From positions 9,279,712 to 9,343,711 of the forward strand of contig JAJEKV010000011.1 of assembly GCA_021234155.1 (NCBI GenBank): a DNA stretch of 64,000 nucleotides, in the 5' to 3' direction. Position 1 is the stretch's first letter; every line of letters starts with the position of its first letter. Shown piece by piece: positions 26,225 to 37,430 of the stretch. The position numbers and the translations under genes were made by a program. Below the pieces are notes generated by a model. It made no database searches, had not been told where the DNA came from, and was given only the letters and a program-made list of their open reading frames with translations. Source of the DNA: Isoetes taiwanensis (lineage: Eukaryota; Streptophyta; Lycopodiopsida; Isoetales; Isoetaceae).

Positions 26225-26790
26225 AATTATTTATAAAGTTGTAAACATAAGCCATGTGATTGTGCAAATATTATAGCAAGAAAACTTTGCTAGTAAAGCT
26301 TGTAAGAGAGAATTGCAAATAGGTTCTTGATCTTTCTGATGGGAATGGACTAGATCTTCACCCTACCTGAATGATTAAGAGCATCACATGTGGTCTCCGA
26401 TTGTAACAGAGAGAAACGTTAGGTTTATCAAAGCAGTTTTTCCTCCTCCATCAAATTTGATGCGAGATTCGAACAACCTGCCAGGGCGCAGATGTCAAGA
26501 GAATCCGATTCTCCATAGTACTTGCACAGTGACTCGTTGTTTGAAGTAAAACCAAACTGCTCATACCGAACTAGAATTCCCCTTCTATTCTTAAGCCTTC
26601 TTATGGATCTCTACGTAGAGTAGCTTGATCAATCTGGAAAGCCAAAAACCAGAACCAATGCTCATATCATTTGTTGGAATACAATTCATATTGCTCTTTT
26701 CAGTTAAAATATTGTTGCGAGATCTGTAAATATCCTAAATTCTCATAAGCTTGCAATATTTTCGTTTGGTATTTGCGGTCGGTATTTCAG
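26225..26790. repeat. Dispersed repeat, partner of 5,473-6,030
   Basis: Collinear with the copy at 5.5 kb. Similarity ends where that copy enters the TAZ relic. Confidence 0.8.
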
Positions 26791-26869
26791 ACATGGTTGG
26801 GCCAAGAATTGGCCTTGTATTGTATGGGAAATCGTATTTAAACTATATTTTCTAACTGATTTGAGCCGA

Positions 26870-27060
26870 GATGAATGTAGCATTTCAAAAACGACTTAGA
26901 GCATCTCTCCTTTTTTTCTTTTTCTTTTTTCTATGCATGATTTTGAGGATAGCCGAGATGAATGTAGCATTCCAAAAACGACTTAGGGCATCTGTTTTTT
27001 TTTTTTTTGTTGTTGTTTCTATGCATGATTTGAGGATAGAAGGATAAGAATAGATGCTGC
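26870..27060. repeat. ~110-bp tandem duplication
   Basis: GCCGAGATGAATGTAGCATT, AAAACGACTTAG, CTATGCATGATTT and GAGGATAG appear twice in order, each copy with an internal poly-T run. Confidence 0.8.
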
Positions 27061-27356
27061 TTTCTTTTTTCAGCAGGGGCGGCAACGGATCTCAGCGGGG
27101 CAAGCTTGGAGGTAGGGGTTCTGCCATCGCCTATGGCGGATGAAGCCCACGACTTCTTCTTCTTCTTGTGTTGTGTCTTCGGTTCTTTTTCTGTTTATGT
27201 TTTGTGTTCTTCTTCTTGGGATTGAGGAGAAGCGAGATTTGGTTGCTAGAGTAGCGAGATTTGGTTGCTGGAGTAGCTGAGATTTGGCTGCCATCTAGTA
27301 CCGACCGATGCCTCCCTGTTCTGTTCAAGGGGCCATGGATCCCAGCAGAGCTTGCA

Positions 27357-28030
27357 AAGGAAAGGAAAGGAAAGGAAAGTTCAGATGCAATATGTGGTCG
27401 AAAAACAGGGGTCGTGGCCATGGATTGTTGGGCGCAAAACCCTGCTTGTTCCAACATTATTCTGCAGTGAAGTGCACAAGACGAGTTGTAGGTGTTTGAT
27501 TTTCGTTTTGTATATATTTTATGTTTGCCTTTGGATTTCAAGCTGAAACAAAGAAGACCGCATGCGTATGGAATCATACAGCATAAAAGTTTTACTATTT
27601 CATGCCTTCTTTCTAACCTTCAGATAAGATAGTCGAACACGTCCTCCTCATGGCGTTCCAGGTAAGGCATGAGCATTGGATTGGAACTGCATTGGATTGG
27701 AACTGGGGTTTGATCCCAAGCTCATGTTTGTGCTGTAAAGAAAGAGTCAACTTGGTTAATTTACTTTGAGTGTTGCTATATTGTATTCATGTGCTGCTAT
27801 ATTGTACAAGCTGGAGTCTGCCTGAATCCTACTTCAATCCAAGGGGCGCCCCTATTAAATGGGGTCAACTTGACCCATGCTCTTCCGCGCCAACATATTC
27901 CACAAAAGATGCCGTTAATTAACAGCCTCAGCCGTTATCTAACAACCTCATAGCAATAATACACACTAAGTTGATAATTAATTATATTGCATGCCATACA
28001 TTGATACTTTATTGAGCTTGTTTGATGTGT
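27357..28030. repeat. Dispersed repeat family, copy 3 (partial)
   Basis: Matches the second half of 7,005-8,160, from GGAAAGTTCAGATGCAAT to TTTATTGAGCTTGTTTGATG. Small deletions include loss of the AAGCTAGAGG stretch. Confidence 0.75.
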
Positions 28031-28054
28031 ACCTAAGTACAACTTGCAGCTCTG

Positions 28055-30420
28055 TGGGTTAGCACATGAATGCTAGCCACTGCTAGCCACATGTAGGTTG
28101 AACCCTAGCATATCACCTTTCACCCAATTACATTCTGACTAAACCAAATTACAGATGTGATGCTCCATGATAACTTCATATTCCATGCCATAGTTTCTCC
28201 CTTTTGTATCCATATTTCATCCACTGATTATTTCAAATTCTCTTCTTATATCTTCACTTACCTTGTCTCTTCCTTTTCTGCTTATTGCATCAATTTGTGA
28301 CAGCAGCACATTAACATTTAAGCATACTAAATACACTATTACATATGCTCCATGATAACTTCATATTCCATGCCATAGTTTCTCCCTTTTGTATCCATAT
28401 TTCATCCACTTATTATTTCAAATTCTCTTCTTATATCTTCACTTACCTTGTCTCTTCCTGTTCTGCTTATTGCATCAATTTGTGACAGCAGCACATTAAC
28501 ATTTGAGCATACTAAATACACTATTACATATCCCTTACAGACGATGTACTACCAATACATCACAATGAAAATCATCTGCAGTTTTATAATGTTAAAACTC
28601 GACTCTCAATGCTAATTTAGATCTCAGATTGCCCATCCTGTGCATCAATTTGTAACAGCAGCACATTAACATTTTAAACATCCTAAATACACTAACATAT
28701 CCCCATCACAATGCAAGACATCTGCAATGTTATTTGACTCACAATGTTAATTTAACCAGATTCTCACGTTCAACACTAACATATCCCCATCACAATGCAA
28801 GACATCTGCAATGTTATTTGACTCACAATGTTAATTTAACCAGATTCTCACGTTGAACGTATTGAACCCGGTGCATAAAAGTCAATGCCCTTCTGCACTT
28901 CAGGCATCTGCCCCCATCCTTTCTTTTGCAATCTTGAAAATGTTGAAAATACTTTCTATACGACAAACAGCAGGAACCGTATTTGCAAGAAGAATCACAT
29001 GAAGAAGACACATATGCATGGCACATCGCATCACCAGATAACTTGATACGTAACTCCAATTCCGTTGGACCCTCATGGCCAGTAGACAAGACTTCAGTCT
29101 CAGAAGGCAACGCTTCAGTCAGAGTCCTAGCACCTGGACAACATATTCGGAAGAAGAACAATAAGATGGAGAACGAAAATCAAAGGAACAGTCCAACTAG
29201 AAAGAAGCGAAAAGAACAAATAGAGGTTCCAACGTTCAGCCTTTAGGCTGACTCTTCACAAACGTGACTCTTCACAAACATGTTGCTGCACTAAAAGTAT
29301 TGATGTACTAAACATGTGCCTTCACTCACCTGATGTATTGATGGCATCGTTATCCTTACGCATGAGACAATCCCTAAAATTTCTGATTTATTTTACACGA
29401 GCATTAGTCAACATGATTCCTCAGGTGCCTTTACTATGTTTGAAAACCGAACTAACTTACCTGCACGCAACAATCGAACAATCTGATCGCCTGCATTCTA
29501 AAACATGCGATCTCACCATCCTGATTCACGTACAGAAGGGGAAGCCATTATGATCCTTACATATCATGCATTAAAACAAGTACTTACCTGCAATTATCAA
29601 TCGGACATGTTTTCCTTTGTTCTCGGCACATCGAAGCATGCAAAAACACGAAGAGCAGATACTCCTGGCACTTATTGCATCTAGATGGAGGGACTATTGC
29701 GCAAAATATAGAATGCAGAATAAGACGTTTAAACATAAGACACTTGGGAGAACATTCGCCACGAGAACAAACAGATGCGCACGCATCGTTAAATGCATCC
29801 AAACCATCCAATAGTTCATCCCATTTAGGAGGTACGAACGGATCCAATAGGTCAGAACGATCCAATAGTGCAAAACTATCTAGGTCAAAACGTCTTTCAG
29901 ATGTATCATCGCCACGAGACAAGGCTTCAGTCTCCTCACTGCTTGCTTCGTTCTGCATCCTGACGACTGGATAACAAAAACATCAACACCAGTTAAGTAA
30001 GCTGGAAAAAAAAAATCAAAGAAACCGTCAAGTATTTCTGTAGCATCCTCAGTTTTCATATCTCCCTTGGTTTCTGAAAAAATTGGAGGTTGAAAAGATG
30101 CTTACAGATTTTTGTAAAATCCTTCGTTGCAGGCAAGCTCCAATAGTAGATACAAGGAGCGGCGCCCAAAAGGATCGGCGCCCAAAAACATCAACACCAG
30201 TAAGTAAACTGAAAAAGAAAATCAAAGAAACCGACTAAGAGTATTTCCGTAGCTTACAGATGCTTACAGATTCTTGTAAATAGGGCAAATTTGCTCCTGT
30301 CGATTACTCCGCCCAAAAGAGCGTGTTGCTCGGGATAAGTTGGCCGGCTGTGTTGGTTGCATGTAAAATGATTCATGCATTAACTTAGCTGTGAGCCAGG
30401 TGCCCGCTTTAGTTACTTTT
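28055..30420. repeat. Segmental duplication, copy 2 (partner 15,525-17,600)
   Basis: Collinear with copy 1. It carries two extra tandem duplications, one holding CCATGCCATAGTTTCTCCC and one holding CCCCATCACAATGCAAGACA. Confidence 0.9.
28823..29958 (-). pseudogene. Double-TAZ zinc-finger protein relic, copy 2
   Basis: This is the longer-kept of the two paired copies. The 5' exon (29,958-29,584) begins MQNEASSEETEALSRGDD. It contains CSRGECSPKCLMFKRLILH, then CNKCQEYLLFVFLHASMC and CPIDNC. The second exon (29,161-28,823) contains CHAYVSSSCDSSCKYGS, then HFQDCKRKDGGRCLKCRRA. The Cys/His spacing fits two TAZ fingers. Between the exons, a minus-strand RDCLMRKDNDAIS piece matches the RDCLVCKDNDAIS strand seen at 63.0 kb. 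As with copy 1, whether this is expressed is unknown. Confidence 0.65.
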
Positions 30421-31215
30421 TTTTTTTGCCAAATTTAGGGTCCACAAATATAAACCTCACACCTCCTTCGCGTATATATCTTCTTCATCTTATAAAATTA
30501 TGTTATGAGGGAATTAATTCCACATCAGATTGAGATGGAGGGCCAGGATTTCTTTAGGCAAGGTAGGGTTTGGGTCATTCCGGCAAGATGTGGGGCTCAG
30601 CTCCGGCTTCTTGTGGCGATTTGGGGATGCTTGCTTCAACGGTGCGAGATATGTTTTAGGGATGAACGAAGACTATCTACCCTGTTGAATATTATAGTAA
30701 GAAAGCGCAGGAGTTGTGGAGACTTATGATATAGGTTTCAAGCTGCAGATTTTTATGACGGAACAAAAAGATATGAAGTAAACAATTTGCTTGAATTTTA
30801 AGGGAGCTGTATCCATCTGCAGGGTCGGAATGATGACCCTATGCCTAGAAATCCATAAATTTAGATCTAAAAAACGGCCTCTAAACTCTGTTTTGCCTGC
30901 TATTTGTCATGCTATTATAGCTGAACGATGTGCGCACAGTTTAGAAAGCAACAAATTGAGTCTATTAGCCAACTTAGAGGCATGAAATCAGATATTTGAA
31001 GCCTGTATGATGTGCCCACAGCCTAAAACCCACCAAATCGGGTCTGGTAGCTACAAATCGAGCTTGATGGGGCTTAAAATCGGCCTCTGTACTCTGTCTT
31101 CTTGATGGGTGTTCAAATTCCGCATGATATTGATGTTCTGTCTTTTCATTCAGGTCTTCTGTATCGATTTGATTTGGCATTGCTTGTTAATTAGTGGATT
31201 AATCGCTTCTGCAGA
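30421..31215. other. No gene recognised
   Basis: Contains one open plus-strand stretch (30,505-30,729) with no recognisable family, and a short degenerate duplication around CTGTTTTGCCTGCTATT and GATGTGCGCACAG. Confidence 0.3.
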
Positions 31216-31350
31216 TCATTAAGGTTGAAGAAGCATTGACAGCTCTGCTTGGTGCCTGCAAGGTTTATGGAGAAACGGAACTTGCACTTAAATGCTTTTG
31301 GCAGCTAGTCCGTATGAATCCAAAGAATTCTGCTCGTTATGTGCTTATGG
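31216..31350 (+). pseudogene. PPR E-motif fragment
   Basis: Read from the ATT at 31,218, the frame gives VEEALTALLGACKVYGETEL, then ALKCFWQLVRMNPKNSARYV. ALLGAC, the acidic residue before LA, and the NPxNSAxYV ending are the E motif that follows the last PPR repeat in editing-type plant PPR proteins. No PPR array precedes it here, so it is an isolated remnant. Confidence 0.75.
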
Positions 31351-32505
31351 TAAAATATTTATGCTAGGATTGATAGATGGCATGATGCAGACAAAATAGA
31401 AGAACTGAGAGAAAATGCTTGGGCATTGAAGCAAATTTAGGAAGGGTGACAAATATCTTGAGTTCACAAGTTTGAAGGAGGAAGGGTAATGACAATGCAT
31501 TTTTGGGAAAACTAATTGTGGCTGAATATTGGAAATGCTTTTATTCGGCTGTTGGTGGATGCAAAAAATCACTGCTTCTGTCTTGAAGCAAAGTTTCAAT
31601 TCAAGATAGAGGTACAATCGTGATCAGGCAAGAATGTCAGGACATGATACAAGGCTTGGGCACATAAGCTCGATTTGGGTTTTGATTTCTTCGAACATGT
31701 CAAGTCGCTGAGAGCGTCAGATTGGGAACTGCAGCTTTTTCTGCAGTTGCATTTGCAGCAAGTCCAACTCCAAGAATGCTAATTTTCGTTCAGAAAAGGA
31801 TTGTTCTGCATTTTCTAGGGGACCGAATGTAGGAACTATTTACTTCAAGAGGGATGGTCTGGCATAGATAACAACAATGTTTAGGCAGGAAATCAATGGA
31901 ATAACCTCTTTCCTAAACATTCTATGAAAAATGGAAGCAGATTTGGGTAGTTCTCCAAAAAATGAGTGTGATGATCCGAAAGATCCGCATGTATTTGTTT
32001 GGAGTTTTAATGTTTCTCTAGTATTTGTTTGGAGTTCTGCATTGGTTAAAAATATTTAACTCACAGGCTTCCAACACTCATGAACCAATATTTGACTGTC
32101 CAGCTTTTAGAGTAATGGACGTAAAGCTGGTCTAAGGATGGGAAAGCATTATATGCAAGCGCCAGATTTAAAATCTCGCATGCATCAGAATCATGAACCT
32201 AAACCAACAATACATCCATACCCCATAATTCCTCGTGAAAACTGAATGTCTGGTATCGTTTGTTACAAATCAACTTGTGTATGTAAGTGTCATCAGAAAA
32301 ACATCCGAGTCTATAAAAAAAGAAACAAAACATCGTTATCTCAACATAAGTGAAGGTAAGAAGAGGTGGTTTGCTATTTGATATGTTCAACAAATGCTAG
32401 ATAAGAACCATCAAACGTGTCACCTAAACAGAAGTTTTTAAAACTAGATGTTGTTGTTCAAAATTCGAAGTCTCAACCATACCACTACTTCAAAAAACCC
32501 TTCGA
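31351..32505. other. No gene recognised
   Basis: AT-rich sequence without a recognisable family. GTATTTGTTTGGAGTT is directly repeated at about 31,989 and 32,020. Confidence 0.35.
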
Positions 32506-32510
32506 ACTAT

Positions 32511-32532
32511 AGCGGCGGCAACGCCGCCGCAA
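32511..32532. repeat. GCGGCGGCAACGCCGCCGC palindrome
   Basis: A GC-rich inverted repeat flanked by TATA and AAAATCAT. It is related to the palindromes at 5,442 and 11,026 and sits at the left edge of the 32,536-33,060 duplicated block. Confidence 0.6.
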
Positions 32533-32535
32533 AAT

Positions 32536-33060
32536 CATCTTGTATATGTATGAAAATATGTATAGGAATGGCAAATACAGGGCCACGAACCATTGCAAAG
32601 CAAAAAAAAATATTTTTGCAAAGAGACCAGAAGCTGGCGTCCACCTCTGGACCTTGCGCAATCTGAAACAGAGCTTGAATTTGTGCTGCACAATTCGAAA
32701 CAGAACTTTTAAAGCTTTGACATTGCAAGCAATGAACCGCCAAATTGGATGGTTTATAACATAGGGCCGGTAAACAAAAGTGCATGAGAGAAACGAGAAT
32801 GAGCTAACTTCCATATCAAGGTGCAAACTTCAAACTTCCGCATTCATAGAGTAGCTTTACAAAGAATCCTCAACAAGAAGCCTCAGAAAGGAGATGTGTA
32901 CATAAACAAAGCAGACAGGCAACAGCAAACAAGAGATAAAACATATTCGCATGAGACGCCGCATGGTATTGGTATAGATCCTTCCCTGCACAGCCAAACC
33001 GTTCAAAAGCTTCTCATCCAAACCTGCCCTGCACAGCCAAACCATTCCATCCAAATCCGC
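32536..33060. repeat. Direct repeat, partner 34,621-35,140
   Basis: Two ~520-bp blocks are nearly identical, from ATGAAAATATGTATAGGAAT to CCATTCCATCCAAATCCGC, about 2.1 kb apart. The open stretches in them are shared by descent and show no recognisable protein family. Confidence 0.92.
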
Positions 33061-33100
33061 AGATCTTGACCCGGTTAGCAACCAACATCTCCACCGGTCC

Positions 33101-33440
33101 TCTTTGGAAGTCCACATGGCCATATAATACCAGAAAAGCAAGCTTGAAGTCATATCTAGCCGCCCCCCATGCTCGGTCAGCAAAACGTTGTAATTATAAC
33201 CATTAGTTCTCACACAAAGGAAAAAATATACAATATTAAACCCCATCTCCCTTTTCTCGCCAAATCATTAGCCAAATCTTACTCCGGAGATAATTCAGCA
33301 ACTTATGCCACATTATCTTATTTTCCTCCTTTTATTTAAAGTTCAAAGGTCAGCTTGGCCTTTACAACAAAACTGTGGGCTTTGCTCGAAGTAGCAGCAG
33401 CAGCTACTTCGCCCAAAATAGGGCAAATTTGCTTACCACG
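33101..33440. repeat. Direct repeat, partner 38,936-39,280
   Basis: Both copies run from GGAAGTCCACATGGCCATA through CTTACTCCGGAGATAATTC to GGCAAATTTGCTTACCACG. Confidence 0.9.
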
Positions 33441-33734
33441 ATTACTGATAACAATGTTCACCCTTTTGATTTCAAGAAGCAAGTGATACTAGTCTCCGAA
33501 AACCCAAGCATATACATACAACCTGCAACTCCAGACACACAATCCGATCACCTGTACTTGCTAGCCGATCCCTGTGTATCCTTCTTGATTTATTAGCAGG
33601 CAGTCCGACCAACATGGAGTCGGTGTTCGGCGCCCATAGACCTGTCATGTTTGAACAGATTTTCGCTCCCATTTTAATGCCTAGACCTCCTCAAGATATT
33701 ATATCTATATAAAGACCATTGCCATAGAAATATC

Positions 33735-34413
33735 TTTTTTTTTTTTTTTTTTTTTTTTGAGAGAATGGGGTTTTTTTCATTAATTATAGAAAAAGGTACA
33801 ATGATGTGAGTGAGCCATATAGTTGACTACTCGACATTAAGCATGTGAACAAAATAGACAAAATACACATAGATAAGTGCTATGCTATGTAGATAGCAAA
33901 AAGCAAAAATGATTGAAATTATGGAGTCCTTGAATGCCTTGTGAAAGTTATCTGATAAAAATATTCACTTGCAATATTATCCATGATCCCCTAATATTCT
34001 CCATGATCAATACCTTCGTTCTCAACCCCTTGTCTTTTCTTTCCATACTGAACTCAGCAGATAGATATGGTATGATCATTTTGTTTATTAACTAACTGAA
34101 TATGTGATGATCTACCCATTATTTCATCATTCCTCCTTCATCACATATCTCAGTTACATTAAGCCCTTTTCTGAACTGAATGATTAGCTTCTGTCAAAGC
34201 TTTTGTGAAGATATCTGATACCTGCTCTGATATGTTTATGTAAGCCATCTGAATGTGCCCTTTCCCTACCAGCTCACTTATGAAATGAAGATTTAATTCT
34301 ATGTGTTTCGTTCTCTCATGCTCCACCAGATTTCTAACGATAGCAATACAACTCTGGCTGTCTGTTAGAATTGTAAGCTTACAGATGCTTACAGATTCTT
34401 GTAAATAGGGCAA
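33735..34413 (-). pseudogene. Ty1/copia retrotransposon relic: RNase H end and 3' flank
   Basis: The minus-strand frame at 34,413-34,159 contains LTDSQSCIAIVRNLVEHERT, then KHIELNLHFISELV and ISEQVSDIFTKAL. This is the C-terminal end of a Ty1/copia RNase H, with the usual ERTKHIE and DIFTK motifs, the enzyme that removes RNA from RNA-DNA hybrids during reverse transcription. The rest of the polyprotein is missing: upstream it is cut by the repeat block that begins at about 34,378. The segment 33,735-34,150, with a long poly-T, may be the 3' untranslated region or LTR, but no LTR pair was found. Confidence 0.85.
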
Positions 34414-34570
34414 ATTTGCTCCTGTCGATTACTCCGCCCAAAAAGCGTATTGCTCGGGATAAGTTGGCCGCTGTGTTGGTTGCATGTAAAATGATTCATG
34501 CATTAACTTCGCTGTGAGCCAGGTGCCCGCTTTATATAGTTACTTATTTTTTTTTTGCCAAATTTAGGGT
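34378..34570. repeat. Third copy of the tail of the 15.5/28 kb duplication
   Basis: From GCTTACAGATGCTTACAGAT to CCAAATTTAGGGTCCACAA it matches 17,440-17,625 and 30,255-30,440. It joins the copia relic directly to the 34,621 repeat. Confidence 0.88.
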
Positions 34571-34620
34571 CCACAAATATACACCTCACACCTCTGTATA
34601 CTAGGGCGCTCCTTCGCGTA

Positions 34621-35140
34621 TGTACATATGTATGAAAATATGTATAGGAATGGCAAATACAAGGCCACGAACCATTGCAAAGCAAAAAAAAATATTTTTG
34701 CAAAGAGACCAGAAGCTGGCGTCCGCCTCTGGACCTTGCGCAATCTGAAACAGAGCTTGAATTTGTGTTGCACAATTCGAAACAGAACTTCTAAAGCTTT
34801 GACATTGCAAACAATGAACCGCCAAATTTGATGGTTTATAACATAGGGCCGGTAAACAAAAGTGCATGAGAGAAATGAGAATGAGCTAACTTCCATATCA
34901 AGGTGCAAACTTCAAACTTCCGCATTCATAGAGTAGCTTTACAAAGAATCCTCAACAAGAAGCCTCAGAAAGGAGATGTGTACATAAACAAAGCAGACAT
35001 GCAACAGCAAACAAGAGATAAAACATATTCGCATGAGACGCCGCATGGTATTGGTATAGACCCTTCCCTGCAGTGAAGCGTTCAAAAGCTTCTCATCCAA
35101 ACCTGCCCTGCGCAGCCAAACCATTCCATCCAAATCCGCG
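34621..35140. repeat. Direct repeat, partner 32,536-33,060
   Basis: See the partner block. The copy ends at TCCGC and is followed by GGGCAAGCATCTTATGAGCT, which recurs at 39,749 next to the outer transposon. Confidence 0.92.
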
Positions 35141-36342
35141 GGCAAGCATCTTATGAGCTTCTATATTTCACTTTGCTGATATACGTTGGTTTCGCATGCT
35201 CAGAATCCTGTTGTTTTTCAGCGACCATTGTATTATCTTATATTATAATGTTTTAGTGCAAGTAATGGACCACGCCCTAATTTCGACGGTTTGGATTCAT
35301 TCATATCACGTGGCATCATCCTAACCTTCCCTTGCAACTTACCTCTCTTTAGGGTTTCTTCTTCAATCGCGGCAGTCTGATAATCCAAACCTCGGTCGGT
35401 TCTTTACGGCAGGAGCTGCTTGACGGAGCCTGATATCGCGGCAGTCTGATGAATACCTCAAAAACCATATCAACCAGTAAAAAGACGGTAACATCTTCGG
35501 CAACATCTTGGATTCTTGGGTCTTACCGGAACTGCTTCAAAATTTAGAGATAAGGTAGAATCTATGCAAAACGGCCCTCTTTGATCTGAGTTCGCCAAAA
35601 GCCAAGTTATTTTAGGTCGTTTCTAGCCAAAAAGAAGCTCAGCTTGCATCTTCCATTTCGGCTTGGCCTTACCCAACCATATCAAGCCTGCAATGAGCCA
35701 TGCAGAGGACGTTATTAGCCATGGTGGAGGATGAATCAGGGAAAAAATAGATGTATCTGGGTCAAGGTTATATAGATGAATCTTAGTGCCTGCATGCGGA
35801 CGAATCTGTGAGATTTGTAACTGCACTGCATCTAGATGGCATCGTTGGTGCCCATTCAAAAAACCGGATTACAAAAAAAAAATGGTATATTTAGGTTTCT
35901 GATATTTGTTTTGGCCAGGTCTTTGCGAAATCTGACTGTAGAAGCCTGGGCTTTGTCATCCAAGTTTGTGAAGATGATTATGATTGCATGCTTTTGATGA
36001 AGCTATGGTCGGAGTTGTTTGCAGGATTCAACCAAATAAAAACCGCAGAGCAGGGCTTGGGTATGATCCAAAGGCACAATTAGGTCATCAAATGAGATTA
36101 CAGTTCAAAGCAATCCTTTGCTGTGCACGATTGAGAAATAGAAATTGGCATGAGGTATACATCATTCAATGTTAATATTCTTTTGCTTTCTTTCAGTTTC
36201 CTTTGCTTTCTACAGAGCAATATCCGGTTACCTAAAGCTCAAGCACATATGCTTACTTGAATCACTTTTTCTATTCGCTCATTTAAGATCTGAGTGTTAT
36301 TTATTTGTTTGGATATGATTCTAAATTTGTCTCATTTTGCAG
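35141..36342. other. Mostly unrecognised sequence
   Basis: Holds a ~95-bp piece (35,141-35,236) shared with 39,748-39,845. An open minus stretch (35,859-35,623) and a plus stretch with GLGYDPKAQ (36,030-36,080) do not match a family with confidence. Confidence 0.3.
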
Positions 36343-36791
36343 GGTTGTTTTACTGACTTCATTGTTCTTATAACGAGTGGAGGAACAAATTCTCATATAT
36401 TGCAATTTGATGAGCAACTATTTTTTATTTATTTATTACCACCTATTATCTTCAATGTTGGGTAAGAATGTCTTTATGCTTATAAAAGTCAATATCACGA
36501 TTAAAACTCATGCTTTTACATACACAATCTAGCTCTAGATGCTGCCTCAAAGCATAAATCAACATATTCTACCTAAAACCCCAAAGGATGAATAATTGCA
36601 GAAATCTTAACTTCTGGACTACCATGTGAAGCTCTGAAATAGACATCTCCTCTTTAGAATTGTTAACTTTTTGCTCTAATTATATGGGTCTGTAGATTCC
36701 AGGTCAAGAAAAAACAATTCTTTCAAAATTTTATTGCGATCATGCTATATGGCGCATTTGGTGTCTTTATCTTTCTCCATTATAGCTGCTG
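36343..36791 (+). pseudogene. NHX-like: NHX-type Na+(K+)/H+ antiporter, two exons only
   Basis: Two exons with consensus splice sites remain. Exon 36,343-36,461 encodes VLITSGGTNSHILQF, then EQLFFIYLLPPIIFNVG. Exon 36,696-36,791 encodes FQVKKKQFFQNFIAIMLYGA and then diverges. FFIYLLPPIIFNAGFQVKKKQFF is the highly conserved membrane segment (amiloride-binding region) of plant vacuolar/endosomal NHX exchangers, which swap cytosolic Na+ or K+ for protons. The splice phase between the exons is correct. No earlier or later NHX exons were found within 1 kb either side, so this is a fragment, though I cannot exclude distant exons beyond very long introns. Confidence 0.75.
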
Positions 36792-37430
36792 GTAAGAAGT
36801 AATCTGAATGTAACACTACTGGATTATAACCCTTACGAATGCAACAGAGGAAGAAGTGTGATTCAATGTGATTGATGTTTTTTTTCCAACTGAAAAATGC
36901 CAATCCCCTTAAGAAATATATACAATATATAGTGTTTAATTATTAAGAAAATGGACATTATGGTGGATATCATTTTCAATGATGTGTTGAATTGCTAAAA
37001 GATCAGACATTATATTAAAGCATGCTGATTAATAAGAAAGACTCCAAATTCATGACATAGAATAATGTGCGAAAACAATGTCAAAGATGGTTACTGCATA
37101 TATCAAATATACAATAATTCCAAAGAACCATCTTTGCATATATCAAATCAAATATACAATAATTCCAAAGAACCATCTTTGACAACATTTTTAATTGATG
37201 GTAAGGTCAGTGAAATAGAGATTGCCATCATAATGGTACATGCCAAAGTTGGAGAATAAGCTTAGAAAATAAGTTAGACATAAATTGAAGAGAACATAAA
37301 ATATGCTCCCAAAAAGTTTCGAATTGTATAAGTTTCCAACAAGTTCCAGTGGAGGATTGTATAAGTTTTCAACATTTACAAGTTACCAAATTATGCCCAG
37401 CAACGCTGGGCATTATAACTAGTTCCTCAT
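36792..37430. other. No gene seen
   Basis: AT-rich sequence with a ~45-bp tandem duplication around TATACAATAATTCCAAAGAA (37,105-37,180). Confidence 0.4.

Noticed and set aside
33735-33770. Retroposed mRNA poly-A tail
   Set aside because: The poly-T run abuts the copia relic rather than a processed gene copy, and no target duplication was found.
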